Assembly (NCBI GenBank): GCA_043228905.1
Contig: JBHGNT010000006.1
Coordinates: 9,982,001 to 10,046,000, forward strand
DNA: 64,000 nucleotides
Direction of reading: 5' to 3'
Source of the DNA: Azolla caroliniana
Taxonomy: Eukaryota; Polypodiophyta
Position numbers and translations under genes: made by a program
Shown here: piece after piece, positions 22,018-33,760 of the stretch
Numbering within the stretch: position 1 is the stretch's first letter
How the letters are laid out: each line of letters starts with the position of its first letter
The notes under the pieces: generated by a model
What the model saw: only the letters and a program-made list of their open reading frames with translations
What the model was told of the DNA's origin: nothing
Databases searched by the model: none

Positions 22018-22860
22018 TTAAAAAAGAATCCTCTTTTTGACCTCAGGTAAATTTGGAACACAAACCTTCCCATTACGATAGAGCAAACCGTTAGCAATGT
22101 GGAAGTATTCCTTCAAAGATGTGGTGGTGTCTGTTCCAGATTCAACTCTTGCCCAGTATTTTGCAAAATAACTATCATCAGGATACTTTCCTCGAAGGTG
22201 ATCATAAAGATCTGATGTTATTTCAATGAAGCTAAGCATGTTAACTTCACGGATGCGACTTAGTGCATCAACGACAGTGTTCATGGAACCTTTACGATAT
22301 CGTATGAAAAAATCAAAGTCCTGGATGAGATCAGCCCATCGTGCCTTACGACCTTTCAGGTCTTGTTGGTCACAAAAATATTTCAAGGACTCGTGGTCCA
22401 TAGTTACCACAAAGCGATTTCCATAAAGATAATGGCGCCATGTTTTGAGCGCATGTATAACTGCAAATAATTCCTTTTCTTGAACCGTATACCGACATTG
22501 AGTAGAATCAAGTTTCTTACTCTCGAATGCTATTGGTTTACCATCTTGATACAAGACAGCACCTATAGCATAATCGCTTGCATCGGTTTCAACCTCAAAA
22601 GGTTTTGAAGGATCAGGTAAAAGAAGTGAAGGAGCCTTGCAAACCAGGTCCTTGAGTTCCTTAAAGGTGAGGTCTAGTGTAGCATTCCACACAATAGGTT
22701 TTGTAGACTTACGTGTTTGACCTTTTAAAAGATCAGTAAACGGCGTCGTCAATTGGGAGTAATTACGAAGAGACTTTCTCAAAAACCCGACAAAACCAAG
22801 GAATGATCGAACTTCTCGAATATTCCGAAGAGTGGGCCAAAACTTGATTTTCTCAATGTG
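22018..22860 (-). pseudogene. Chromovirus RNase H
   Basis: The open frame 22782-22018 contains VETDASDYAIGAVLYQ (first catalytic Asp), YTVQEKELFAVIHALKTWRHYL (Glu helix) and DHESLKYFCDQQDLKGRKARW. MNTVVDALSRI corresponds to the final ADALSR motif. The RT thumb joins upstream in a different frame because of a one-base loss near 22957. Confidence 0.8.
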
Positions 22861-22901
22861 AGAAGGATCAATTTCAACTCCTTGTTCGGTTATGAGATGT
22901 C

Positions 22902-23711
22902 CTAGATAAGTAATTGATTTCTTGAAGAACTCACATTTTGAGATCTTCGCATAAACTGTTTGTCCCGCAATGTTTGTAAAACAAAGCGAACATGTCTAGC
23001 ATGTTCTTTTAATGTACGACTATAAACTAAAATATCATCCAAGAAAATAACGACAAATTTTCCAAGTTGTTCTCGGAAAATGTCATTCATTTCTTGTTGA
23101 AAAGTAGCCGGAGCATTGGTCAAACCAAAAGGCATAACCAAAAACTCGTAATGGCCATAACGCATACGACATGCCGTTTTAGGAACATCATCCTCACTTA
23201 TTCGTATTTGATGGTAGCCAGTACGGAAATCAAGTTTCGTAAAATACCGAGCTCCCTGGAGATGGTCAATTAAATCGTCAGCCCGGGGCAATGGGTACGA
23301 ATTCTTGATCGTCACTTTATTCAAGCGTCAGTAATTAATACATATACGCCATGTGCCCTCTTTCTTTTTTACCAAGAGAACTGGTGCACCCCATGGAGAT
23401 TTACTATAACATATATAACCCATTCGTAAATAGTCGTTGAGTTGCTTAGATACCTCATCCTCTTCAGATCGACTTAAGCGATAAGGAGGTATACTTATTG
23501 GTGCAACACCAGGTACAATATCTATACGATGGTCTATATTACGTTTAGGAGGTAAGCCATCTGGTAGTTCACTCAGAAAAACATCACGAAAATCATTTAA
23601 GATTTCGTCAAGTTGTTGTTCAAAATATGTTAATTGAACCAAAACATTATCGATATTGTAAACATGAATGTCTGGATCAAGTACACAATAAAATAGAGTA
23701 GAATAAGACAA
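22902..23711 (-). pseudogene. Chromovirus reverse transcriptase
   Basis: Two open pieces in one frame (23711-23328 and 23324-22902) are split only by a TGA at 23325-23327. Motifs: PDGLPPKRNIDHRID and GAPVLLVKKKEGTWRICINY (early blocks), [15 protein letters not shown] (catalytic Asp), [14 protein letters not shown] and [12 protein letters not shown] (F-L-D-D). The catalytic residues are intact; the stop and a downstream frameshift disable it. Confidence 0.85.
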
Positions 23712-23852
23712 CTCAGATATTGATGGACACGAGGAAACAATCGAGAGGGATTGTTTTTTTACACATTGAATAAAATGAGTACAGTCGTTCAGTACAAATG
23801 TAATTGAATGATGAACCCAATCAATAGATAAAGAAGAGCTTTTATTATAGAA

Positions 23853-24146
23853 CTAGGGATAACCCAATATTACATCGGTGGTACAAAGATTCATTACATG
23901 GAAGTCTACTTCCTCTATATAAATATCAATAGAAATTCCTAATGAATGAATCGCCCCGTTGATGTATTGTACTCTTCCATCAGCCAACTGCACCGTGTAG
24001 GTGTGATCACTTAGGGTGGGTTGGATTCCCCATATCTGAACCCAACGATCATTCACAAAATTGTGTGAGCTTCCCGAATCAAATAAAAATTGTATGGGAG
24101 ATTCATTGATATACCTGTTTGCACTTAGTAAATCATTGGGACCCAA
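23853..24146 (-). pseudogene. Chromovirus aspartic protease
   Basis: 97 codons with FLFDSGSSHNFVN (D-S-G active site), VQLADG and TTDVILGYP (the VILGM/YxWL flap-end region). The catalytic Asp is kept. A TAG after GYP interrupts continuation toward the RT. Confidence 0.75.
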
Positions 24147-24179
24147 TACATAGTGAGGGAAAGAACATAGACAATTACT

Positions 24180-25154
24180 TAAATGATGTGTATAGACCTG
24201 AAGGACATTAGGAATCTAACCTTTATGGTCTGCAACTTTAGCTTTGTTGTCGTGCTCTTTCCATTGGAGCTTTCGGCATTGATCTTTTGTATGAACCTTC
24301 TTTTTGCAGAATACGCAAAAAGGATGTTGTCGCTTACAATCGTGATCCATGAATTCGTTGGGTGTCTTGCGTTTCCCAACGAATTGCGACTGCTTAGTCC
24401 CGGGTGCTTCGTTGGGTTTGTTGTGGTCCTTCTTCGAAGTGCGTTGATGGCGAAGAACTATTTCAACGGCCTCTTCGAATGATTTTGACTCCTTATCGTG
24501 CACTATCCAGTGATAGTCCGAATTGGGGATGCCATTGACAAAACAGGCTATTAACCAGTTGTCCCCTTCTAGACCCAATTTTTGGATTTGGGTTCTAGCA
24601 TGGTGGACATAGTCTTCTAGCGAGGAAAACTTCCTGCTAGAGAGGTTCATTAAAGCCTATGCTGCCCTCAGTTCGAGAGGGAGGTTGCAGAAATTGGCCC
24701 TTGAAAACTGTGACAAAATCTGTCCAGGTATCGGGAATTTCCCCAAAGTACGGAGCCCACGCCACCAGGCGGCATCCTTACCCCAGAGTTCACGGCCGAC
24801 ATATGCAATCTTCGTACTATCTGGCGTGGGATAGAGCTCAAAATGAGACTCCCATCGTCCCAGCCATGTGCAGGTTTCTTCTTCAGTTCTTTCCTTTTTG
24901 TCTCCCGTAAATGGCTTAACGACAAATGATGGTTCACCTTGTCACTCATTAGGTCTATTTGTCTCACGTTGTAGACTAGTGACACGTGCCTCAAGAGCAC
25001 TCTGAGATTGCCGAAGTTCGGTCATTTGTTGACCGGTGAAACTAAGGTATTGGGTTATTTGTGCCAAATACATCTCAGTGGACATTTGTCCAGGAGGATT
25101 CCCTTGAGTTCCTTCCGCTTGAGCGGATGACATCGGGTCGTTAATTTGAGCCAT
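24180..25154 (-). pseudogene. Chromovirus gag with CCHC knuckle
   Basis: The gag start is ATG 25154 (MAQINDPMSS). 25154-24942 encodes the Gln-rich N-terminus and stops at TGA 24942-24944; the sister copy at 35442 reads on at this point. The capsid-like part (WLGRWESHFELY, AAWWRGL) follows in another frame. 24650-24216 encodes the C-terminal part with HPFCVFCKKKVHTKDQC, an exact C-x2-C-x4-H-x4-C zinc knuckle that would bind element RNA. Confidence 0.75.
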
Positions 25155-25412
25155 CGAGTTGACCCACCACAAGAGCAGAGTCTCGATGTAGTCAAAAGAT
25201 GATCAAATGAGGGTAGCTAGGCCTCTTATTTATAGCGATACCCAAGGCCCCCCGGCAAGTTCACACTTGACCTAATGGGTTGTCTCAATCCCGAGGATTA
25301 AAAGTAATCCTCCCCTTCTTTACACTCTCGTTTAACCCTCACCCTTGTCCACGTGTATAGAATACTACGGTAAATTCTCACCACGGGATATTAAATGGTC
25401 ATGCCCGTAACA
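25155..25412 (-). repeat. Truncated 5' LTR of chromovirus element 1
   Basis: Only the upstream half of the LTR (U3 with TATAAATA, about 25229-25236) is kept. The break is after GTGGTGGGTCAACTC in the minus sense, followed by the gag start. Confidence 0.8.
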
Positions 25413-25417
25413 AGCAA
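25413..25417. other. Target-site duplication AGCAA (right) of the chromovirus
   Basis: Matches 20290-20294 exactly. Confidence 0.8.
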
Positions 25418-25553
25418 GAAGAGCTCGATTTTGGGGACGATGAGGATTCGACATAGGATGAGTCGAATATTTTGTAAATGTTTGAGGAGGAGGATGACTA
25501 GGCCATTTTTGTAGGTTCGATCGTGCAACGCACTGTCCCACATGCGTGCCATG
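25418..25553 (+). other. End of the internal region of the outer coiled-coil element
   Basis: Continues the acidic tail of the coiled-coil ORF (GDDEDST, MFEEEDD with stops) and leads to the right LTR at 25554. Confidence 0.55.
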
Positions 25554-25574
25554 TGTTAGCTAGTTGGATCAACC
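25554..25574 (+). repeat. Start of the right LTR of the outer element, split by copia A
   Basis: TGTTAGCTAGTTGGATCAACC parallels the left LTR start; the remainder resumes at 30414. The last five bases, CAACC (25570-25574), are the copia target duplication. Confidence 0.7.
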
Positions 25575-25850
25575 TGACAAGAAATATGCGGAATAATCTC
25601 CGGCCACAACTGAAGCGTAGATCACTTGATGACAATCAAACGCAGAAGAAATGGGAATGGAGGTAAGTACACAAACGGAAAAGAGAATACACAGAATGTT
25701 AACGTGGAAAACCTTGAGAGGGAAAAACCACGAGAGTCCACAGACTCCAAACTATCACTATGTCAAGGAGTACAACAGGGAGCACAAAGGCAAAGACCTC
25801 TTGCTCACAATCTTCGCCTGGTGGCGATTACAACAGAGACATGCTTTGTA

Positions 25851-25919
<69 letters not shown>

Positions 25920-26239
25920 GTACAGTCGTTGCACAAAAAATTCTAGCTATACAAAGATAATAACAGCCACTATATCTCTCCACACCAAACATTGTTTGCC
26001 CTAGGTCACATTTATACTAATATGACATCAAGACTATTTACAGATATAGCCCCAATGGGCTCTCAGAAACATATCTACATATATGTCCCTTCATCCGGTG
26101 AGAGGTTCTCACCGGGCCTGCAACATCCGGTTCTCACTGGGTCTGCATCATCCGTTTCTGGGTACTCCACATCCGGTTCTCACCGGGTCTTCCAATGTTG
26201 GGCCTTCGTATCCCATCCGGACTAATAGAGATCCTAACA
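25575..26239 (-). repeat. 3' LTR of copia A
   Basis: Plus-sense ends are TGACAAG and CCTAACA. It differs from 29812-30408 by scattered substitutions, mostly transitions, and by the length of an internal (CT)n (25853-25919) and a short insert near 26025-26055. Confidence 0.9.
25853..25919. repeat. (CT)n microsatellite in the copia A 3' LTR
   Basis: About 33 CT units with one TTT interruption. The matching run in the other LTR (30087-30130) is shorter, so the repeat has changed length since insertion. Confidence 0.95.
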
Positions 26240-26249
26240 AACTCCCCCT

Positions 26250-29200
26250 TCACTTCGGCATGGGATGCCTCGTCAATCCGATCCGCTTCCGGCATGTGTC
26301 TAGCTTGTCGAGCGTCAACACCTTGGTTAGCATATCTGACCCGTTCTCCTCCGTGTGGATCTTCGTCAGCACGAACTCTCAGTATTCTACTCGCTCCCGA
26401 ATCCAGTGGTACCTCCGCTGGATGTGCTTCGTCCTGGAATGATACGCTACGTTCTTCGCAAGGTAGATAACACTTTGACTGTCGCAATAAAGCCGGTATT
26501 CCTCTTGCCGGATCCCTAGTTGTTCGATGAAGTCCTTCATCCATAGTATTTCCTTGTCGGCTTCCACAGCCGCCATGTACTCCGCTTCCATGGTTGACAA
26601 CGCAACCATCTTCTGCAGCCTCGATTGCCATGAAATAGCTCCCCCTGCATATGTCATGACATATCCGGATGTTGACCGGCTGGTATCCGCATCAACCGAC
26701 ATATTTTGACTCGTTCCCGTCCGACGATCAACATGTCGTCCACGTACAGAAGGAGTATCAGGAAGTCGCCTCCTTCGAACTTCTTCACAAACACGTAGTG
26801 ATCGGCCTGCGTATTGTGGTACCCTTGATCGGTCATGAAGGAGTCAAACTTCCGGTTCCATTGCTAGGGAGCCTGCTTCAGTCCGTACAGGCTCTTCTTC
26901 AACCGGCATACCAGGTGCTCCTTCCCTTTCTCCACAAATCCTTCCGGTTGCTGCATGTAGATCTCCTCTTCGAGGTCGCCGTGAAGGAATGCCGTCTTCA
27001 CGTCCCGCTGCTCTACCTCGAGGTCCATGCTTGCCGCTATACTCAGCACCGTCCGGATGGAGGTCATCTTTACTACCGGGGCAAATATCTCGTTAAAGTC
27101 CACGCCCTTCTTCTGCTGGAACCCCTTCACCACGATCCTGGCTTTGTACCTTGGAGGGTTGTCGGCATCTCCCGGTTTCAACTTGTACACCCACTTGTTT
27201 TGGAGTGCCCTCTTTCCTTTCGGCAACTCCACCAATTCATACGTGTGGTTCTCATGCAAGGAATCCATCTCGTCCTGCATGGCATTCAACCACTTGCGGC
27301 TATGGGTGTCATCCTTCGCTTCTTCGAAGCTTTCCGGCTCCCCCTCATCGGTCAGCAGCACATGCTCTGCATCTGGAAATCTCTAGGAGCCCCTTCTCTC
27401 TCTAAGAGGATATCTCCGTCTTTGGCTTTCGGCAACCGGCTCCTCTATTTGTTCTTCATCCGAATCCGATTCGGGGTCTTGGCCGGTTCCGATTTCAGCT
27501 TCCTCTACTTCTTCTTTTGTCGGTTCGGTATCCTCACCGTAACCGGCTGGTTCCTCGAGTGTCAACCGGCTCTTAGCCGGGTGATCAGAGTTCATTATCT
27601 TCTTCTCCGACTCCCAGTCAGCAAGAGTCTTGTCCTCCATAAAGATAATATCTCGGCTCTGGAAAACCTTCTTGTCAACCGAATCCCACACTCGGTAGCC
27701 GAACTCATCATCATCGTATCCGAGGAATATGCATGGCTGGGTCTTTGGATCCAACTTTCCTCTCTGGTCCTTAGCAACATGTACGTACGCGAGACACCCG
27801 AACACCTTCAAATGCCGGTAGGACACTTACTTACCAGTCCACACCTTTTGAGGCATGTCTCCATCCAAGGGCACTAAGGGTGATCTGTTTATCACATACG
27901 TCGTTGTCGACAGTGCCTCAGCCCAAAACGTCTTGGGTAGTTTAGCATGTGCCAGCATACTCCGGACCCTCTCCATTATGGTCTGGTTTGTCCTCTCGGC
28001 TAGCCCGTTTAGTTTCGGCGTCTTCGGCACGGTAAATTCGAGCCGGATTCCCTTCGAGCGGCAGTACTCCTTGAACTGCCCCTAGTATTCCCCTCTGTTA
28101 TTTGCTCGAACCGCCTTCAGCTTCCGTCCAGTTTCTCTTTCGACTCTTGCGTGGAGATCCTTGAAGACGAATAACACCTGATCTTTCGTCTTCAACGGTG
28201 TAGCCCACAGCCTCCTACTGTGATCATCTATGAACGTCACGAAGTATTGCGCTCCGGCATGGAACTTCGTGTCCACTTGACACACATCGGTATGCACCAA
28301 CTCCAGTGGTGCATTACGTCTCATCAGTGGCCTTGATTGGAAGGAGGTCCGGTTTTGCTTACCGGCCAGGCAGTCGGTGCACTTCTCAAGTTGCACTTCT
28401 TTCACCGGAATGAGGTTGTTATCGGCAAGCCTCTTCATCCCCTTTCTTGCTCATGTGACACAATCTCTTGTGCCACATCTCACCGGCAGTGTCTGATGCA
28501 ACGTTCACTTCTTCCTGGTATAATCGGGCATTCATTAGGTACAGTGTGTTGACTTTCCGGGCCCGAGCCACTATTAGGCTCCCTTTGCAGAACTTCATGA
28601 CACCGTTCCGGATGCTACTTGTGTAGCCTTCATCATCTAGATGACCGGCTAATATCAGGTTCAGTCGAACCTCTAGAACGTATCAGACATCCTTCAGCAG
28701 CAACTTGCATCCGGTTGATATCGTCAACAACACATCTCCTATGCCGATAATTCGGCATGTCCCTTCATTCCCCATCCGGACACAGTCGTGCTCACCGGTT
28801 GTGTAGGATGAGAAGCATTTTTGGTCCGGGGTCAAGTGGAACGACGCTCCGGAATCAACAACCCACGTTCTCTCGTCGCCAGCAAGGTTTAACTCACTCT
28901 CCTCGGTGATGAGCATCAACTCTTCTTCACTTGCTGCGATTGCCGCCGTTCCCTTCTAGTCCGGTACCCTCCGGTCTTTACCGTTCCGGTCCGGTGACCG
29001 CTTCGAATTGGTACTGTCGGTTTCCTTGTCTTTTCGGTAGTGCCGAAAGTTCTTCTGGAAGTGTCCCGGCTTGCCGCAATAGAAGCAAGTAGGCCTCCCC
29101 CTTGACTTTGAGCATGTCCCCGACTTTTCCCGATTCCGGGGACTATAGTTCCTTTGTCTTCCGCGTTCCGATTCGGTAAGGAGCGCTTTGGAGTCGGAGC

Positions 29201-29780
29201 TCGTATCCTTGTCTTTCCGACGCACCTCCTCATCTAGCAAGCTCGACTTCACTCTTTCTAGGGATAACCGTTTCCCTTTTGGCGTGACGTTGCCCAAAGT
29301 GACAACCAACATCTCCCAGCTATCTAGGAGGGAACCGTGCAAGAGTAGTGCTAGTACCTCATCGGCGAGAGGTACTTCCAATGATGTTGCCTGGTGGATC
29401 AGCCCCTGGAAGGCATTCATGTGCTCCGCCATGTTGGAGCCATCTCGGTACCAGAGTCTTACTAGCTTCCGAAATACTGAAACCTGATTAACAACATTTT
29501 TGTTCTGAAAAATAATGTCGATCTTCTCCCAAAGCTCATGAGCCTTGCTCTCTTCATTGAAGTTTTTGTATAGACTCATTTCGATGAAGCACCGTATATA
29601 CGCCGTTGTCTTCATGTCCATCACCTCCCATATCGTGGCATCGATTTTGTCCGGTCTCTTGTCCCCAAACTGAACCGGCAACCAAAGATCTTTAACCACG
29701 AGCATGTCCCTCATCTTCAACTTCCACACTAAGTAGTTGGAGCCGGTGAGCTTGAACATGCCTCCCAACGAATCGTCCAT
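26250..29780 (-). pseudogene. Copia A gag-pol polyprotein, degraded
   Basis: Begins at ATG 29780. Gag (to about 28956) ends in the knuckle CFYCGKPGHFQKNF, where the fourth ligand Cys is Phe. The protease at about 28850 has VVDSGASFHL. The integrase (28438-27400) has TFIDDHSRRLW but RANNRGEY in place of the expected Asp-containing motif. RT at 27361-26654 shows KARIVVKGF, QRDVKTAFLHGDLEEEIYMQQPEG and LLLYVDDML. RNase H at 26702-26379 shows STMEAEYMA. Stops occur at about 28953, 28680, 28079, 27824, 27380 and 26861, and there are frameshifts near 28440 and 26700. Three sites that read CGG or CGA in element B are stops here. Confidence 0.9.
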
Positions 29781-29796
29781 TTTTTTGTGTCGTTTC

Positions 29797-29809
29797 GCTT
29801 TGATACCAA
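29797..29809 (-). promoter_or_regulatory. Primer-binding site of copia A
   Basis: In the minus sense TTGGTATCAAAGC lies two bases inside the 5' LTR. It pairs with the 3' end of initiator Met tRNA apart from one base. Confidence 0.85.
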
Positions 29810-29811
29810 TT

Positions 29812-30085
29812 TGACAAGAAATATGCGGAATAATCTCCGGCCACAACCGAAGCGTAGATCACTTGATGACAATCAAATGCAGAAGAAATGGGAATGGAGG
29901 TAAGTACACAAACAGAAAAGAGAATACACAGGATGTTAACGTGGAAAACCCTGAGAGGGAAAAACCACGAGAGTCCACAAACTCCAAACTATCACTATGT
30001 CAAGGAGTATAACAGGGAGCACAGATGCAACGACCTCTTGCTCACAATCTTCACCTAGTGGCGATTACAATAGAGACATGCTCTG

Positions 30086-30133
<48 letters not shown>

Positions 30134-30408
30134 CAGTCGTTGCACAAAAAATTCTATCTATACAAAGATAATAACAGCAACTATATCTCTCCACACCAAA
30201 CACTGTTTGCCCTAGGTCACATTTATACTAATATGACCTCAGAAACATATCTACATATATGTCCCTTCATCCGGTGAGAGGTTCTCACCGGGCCTACAAC
30301 ATCCGGTTCTCACTGGGTCTTCCTTGCCGGGTACTCGTCATCCGGTTCTCACCGGGTCTTCCGATGTTGGGCCTTCGTATCCCATCCGGAGGGACAGAGA
30401 TCCTAACA
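29812..30408 (-). repeat. 5' LTR of copia A
   Basis: 597 bases, TGACAAG to CCTAACA in the plus sense. Contains (CT)n at 30087-30130 and GGTTCTCACCGGGTCT repeats near the right end. Confidence 0.9.
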
Positions 30409-30413
30409 CAACC

Positions 30414-30715
30414 GACCAAGCTAGTCAAAGTGGACAAACTAGTATAATGATAGTCGAAATCGTAGTTGTAGTTGTAGTTGTAGCGAACAAGTGTGAAAGG
30501 AGATAGTCGAACAATTATTTTATTATCTCCAAGTAGAAAAAATAGGACAATTAATTGTAACTATAGGTTCTTTCTGAACGTCAATTGTAATATCTTGGTA
30601 AAGTCTCTCAAGTCGCCTATAAAAAGGGATTGAGAGCATTGTAACAATATCGGTATGTATTGCTATAATAAGTTTTTAATATAGTTTTGTTAGTTAGAGT
30701 ATATTCTATGCCTTC
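30414..30715 (+). repeat. Continuation of the right LTR of the outer element
   Basis: Aligns with 18735-19035 of the left LTR; includes TATAAAAAGGG at about 30621. Similarity ends abruptly after TTAGAGTATATTCTATG. Confidence 0.7.
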
Positions 30716-31188
30716 CTATCTATCTTCATATGCTCCTTGTTTGTCTACTCCTCTTTCTGTCTCCTTGTGCAATTTCTTCTTCTTCATCTTTTTCTTGTTC
30801 TTTTCTAAGAACGCTTTTCTTCAAGGCTAATTCGATGAGGAGGTGTACATGGTACAACCACCCGGTTTCAAGGTATACGCATCTGGCTATTATATGCCAA
30901 CTCGAAAAGCTTCTCTCTCTACATCCTCAAGCACGCTTCAGAATGTTCAAATCTGACAATTCCCTGTTCACTCGGAGCGATTCTAAAGGACATCTATTCA
31001 TTATAATATATGTTGACGATTTGGTCATTGAAGGAGAGCACATTGCCGATATCAATAACACCAAGAAGCTCCTCTTTGGCCGATTTGAAATGAAAGATAT
31101 GATGGAGCTCCATTACTTCCTTGGTTCAGGGGGCTTCACTATCAAAATTTGTATGATAACACGTGAGTTCATCAAAAGGGGAACTTAA
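30716..31188 (+). pseudogene. Copia RT fragment
   Basis: Frame-broken scraps of a copia RT. An out-of-frame piece near 30835 reads like the E-x-VYM-x-QPPGF region. The open frame then gives HLFIIIYVDDLVIEGEH (YVDD with both Asp) and GRFEMKDMMELHYFLG. It resembles element D at 55.96 kb more than A or B. No LTR is near, so it is an orphan truncated insertion abutting the outer LTR. Confidence 0.7.
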
Positions 31189-31439
31189 ATTAATCACTGA
31201 GATACAGAATGTATATATAAGGGTATTAATAAATATTTGAAAATAAACATTACACCCATTTATACAAGCATATTGATTAAACATAAATCTATGTACAAAT
31301 ATATATTACCATATGTACTATGATCTATCTATCCTTTAGGGATTGGGACCTAGGAAAAGTGTAACATACCAAGGGAAGCTTGACGATAGGTCAACATTCT
31401 TGTAACAACATTTTTTTTTAAAAGATTCTTGTAACAATT

Positions 31440-33217
31440 GTTTATAACTAATGAAAGGATATTTTCAAGAGAATCAACCATATATATTGACATACGTATA
31501 TACATATTACATATTACAAATTTACATATATACATACACATTCTTACAAACATATTTTAAATATTACATATTACCCACATATATTATTAGACACACCATT
31601 ATATACAAATGCATATATACATATCAAACACAAAATATTAAATTACATACTATATATATACACATACACATACACATACATATTAATACCTAAGATTACA
31701 TATTATATGTGTACAAATCTTCATACATACAAACAAGCTACATATATTACATATATATACATACGCGCACACACATAAATAAATTAGATATTACATATCA
31801 TATAATCCATACCTATTACACAATATACAACTTTACCTACACATACATACATACATAAATTACATATATACGTACATAGCTATATTATGTATGTACATAC
31901 ATATTCCACATATCACCATATATATAGATTATACGGGACTATACAAACCACAATACTTGCACACACACACATTAGATATATGTTTATTTACATATATATC
32001 AGATATATACATGAATATTACATACATATGACCAACATACATCCATATACGAGCCATATACATAGTAAACATGAAAATATCCCAAAAATATGCATACATA
32101 AATACATTACATATATACACATTCATACATTCATACATTTACATACATATCACCACATACACACACATATACATACACATACATACATATTATGCACATA
32201 TTACAAACACATCCATACTCATTGAATCATGTATATTGAAATATACATATATACATATAGATACATACATTACATATGTACATACATATTCCACATATCA
32301 CCATATATACATACATACATATGCCTACAATGCTATAAGTTTTACAAACATACATCCATACACATATATACATAATTACATACATGCATACACATACATA
32401 CATCATACATGCATACACATAAATACGTTACATACACATACATACATACATCACACATGTACATACATATCATCACAGACTACAATCCGTACATATATAC
32501 ATACATATTACGAACAAACATCCACACACTCATGTATCCATATATGCATGCACATATATACATACATTACATATTACATACATACACATATGTACATTCA
32601 TACATGTACATACATACATTAAATATGCATATATTACAATCACACATTCATATGTACATTGAATCATGTATTGTACATTACATATGCATATATGCATACA
32701 CATTTGTACATTCGTACATGGACCTACATACATTAGATATATACATAAATATTAGGCACATATTACAATCACACATCCATACACATTGAATCATGTACAT
32801 TGACATATGGATATATGCATACACATACATACACACATACATACATACATACATACATACATACATACATACATACAGATACATACAAATACATACAGAT
32901 ACATACAGATACATACAGATACATACAGATACATACATACAGATACATACAGATACATACATACATACATGCATGCATACATACATACATACATACATAC
33001 ATACATACATACATACATACATACATACATACATACAAATACATACAAATACATACATACATACATACATATATACATACATACATACATACATACATAC
33101 ATACATACATACATACATACATACATACATACATACATGCATGCATGCATACGTACACACATACACACACATACACACACATACACACACACACACACAC
33201 ATACATACATACATACA

Positions 33218-33250
<33 letters not shown>

Positions 33251-33292
33251 TCATTTATACATTGCTACATATACATACACATACATACATTA
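31440..33292. repeat. Long (ACAT)n-type microsatellite tract
   Basis: About 1.8 kb of ACAT/TACA repeats, degenerate at the left and nearly pure at 32830-33240, with variants ACAG, ACAA and (CA)n at 33155-33200. All open frames across it on both strands are repeats of Tyr, Ile, His and Thr (or Met, Tyr, Val and Cys) and are not genes. The tract resumes at 36236 beyond the inserted gypsy fragment. Confidence 0.95.
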
Positions 33293-33746
33293 TGTTACGA
33301 GCATGACCATATAATATCCCGTGGTGAGAATTTACCATAGTATTCTATACACGTGGATAAGTGTGAGGGTTAAACGAGAGTGTAAAGAAGGGGAGAATTA
33401 CATTTAATCCTCGGGATTGAGACAACCCATTAGGCTAAGTGTGAACTTGCCTAGGGGTCTTGGGTCTCACTATAAATATGAAGCCTTACTACCCTCATTT
33501 CATCATCTCTTGAATACGTCGAGACTTTGTTTCGTGGTGGGTCAACTCTTGTAGCAAACACGCCAACACCAGGTACGACTTGACGCCACGACGGTGGTAT
33601 GGGATGCTGATTGAGGCTCGAGTCCATCTCAATCCATTTGCTTGGGGGTGGTCGGGTGGATTGGCACCCTTCATTCTCTCTCTCCTTTCTTATTTCATAT
33701 ATCTTATATCCTTATCATATGATTATGTTAGACCATCGCTCTAACA
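33293..33746 (+). repeat. 5' LTR of chromovirus element 2
   Basis: 454 bases from TGTTACGAGCATGACC to GCTCTAACA, with TATAAATA near 33472. It matches the element 1 LTRs over the full length with many small differences. Confidence 0.85.
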
Positions 33747-33747
33747 A

Positions 33748-33760
33748 TTGGTATCAGAGC
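33748..33760 (+). promoter_or_regulatory. Primer-binding site of chromovirus element 2
   Basis: TTGGTATCAGAGC, the initiator Met tRNA complement, one base after the LTR. Confidence 0.9.

Larger units (their letters stand above)
20295..25412 (-). mobile_element. Ty3-gypsy chromovirus (element 1), minus strand, damaged 5' end
   Basis: gag, protease, RT, RNase H, integrase and chromodomain lie in order on the minus strand between LTR copies at 20295-20738 and 25155-25412, with AGCAA duplications outside. The left border reads TATTAG rather than TGTTAG, so the terminal G appears mutated. The 5' LTR is cut: 25155 joins mid-LTR sequence directly to the gag ATG. That removes the rest of the LTR, the primer site and the leader, which a sister copy at 33293 retains. 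Confidence 0.9.
25575..30408 (-). mobile_element. Ty1-copia element A, minus strand, complete with LTRs and target duplication
   Basis: LTRs at 25575-26239 and 29812-30408, CAACC at 25570-25574 and 30409-30413, a Met-tRNA primer site and a polypurine tract at the right places, and a gag-pol ORF (29780-26250) in the copia order gag, protease, integrase, RT, RNase H. It is a sister of element B at 46038-50880. The ORF carries several stops and frameshifts, and about 480 bases present in B are missing between RT and RNase H. Confidence 0.92.
18714..30715 (+). mobile_element. Outer LTR element of the nest: coiled-coil-only LTR retrotransposon (copy 2)
   Basis: A left LTR (18714-19291) is followed by a decayed coiled-coil ORF and, after a chromovirus insertion, by the end of the internal region (25418-25553) and a right LTR split by a copia insertion (25554-25574 and 30414 to about 30710). 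With the two insertions (20295-25412 plus one AGCAA, 25575-30408 plus one CAACC) removed, the internal region is only about 1.1 kb, with no protease, RT or integrase. It is therefore non-autonomous. The right LTR stops short about 300 bases before its expected end, at a copia RT scrap. Confidence 0.7.

Noticed and set aside
26669-27877. 402-codon plus-strand ORF inside copia A
   Set aside because: It is the antisense shadow of the RT, integrase end and RNase H coding strand; its composition matches the reverse complement of those domains.
31440-33292. CRISPR-like array of short repeats
   Set aside because: Simple microsatellite with no unique spacers, in a plant genome.
32793-33340. Long overlapping open frames on both strands across the (ACAT)n tract
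   Set aside because: They are translations of a tetranucleotide repeat (Tyr/Ile/His/Thr or Met/Tyr/Val/Cys) with no start context or domain.
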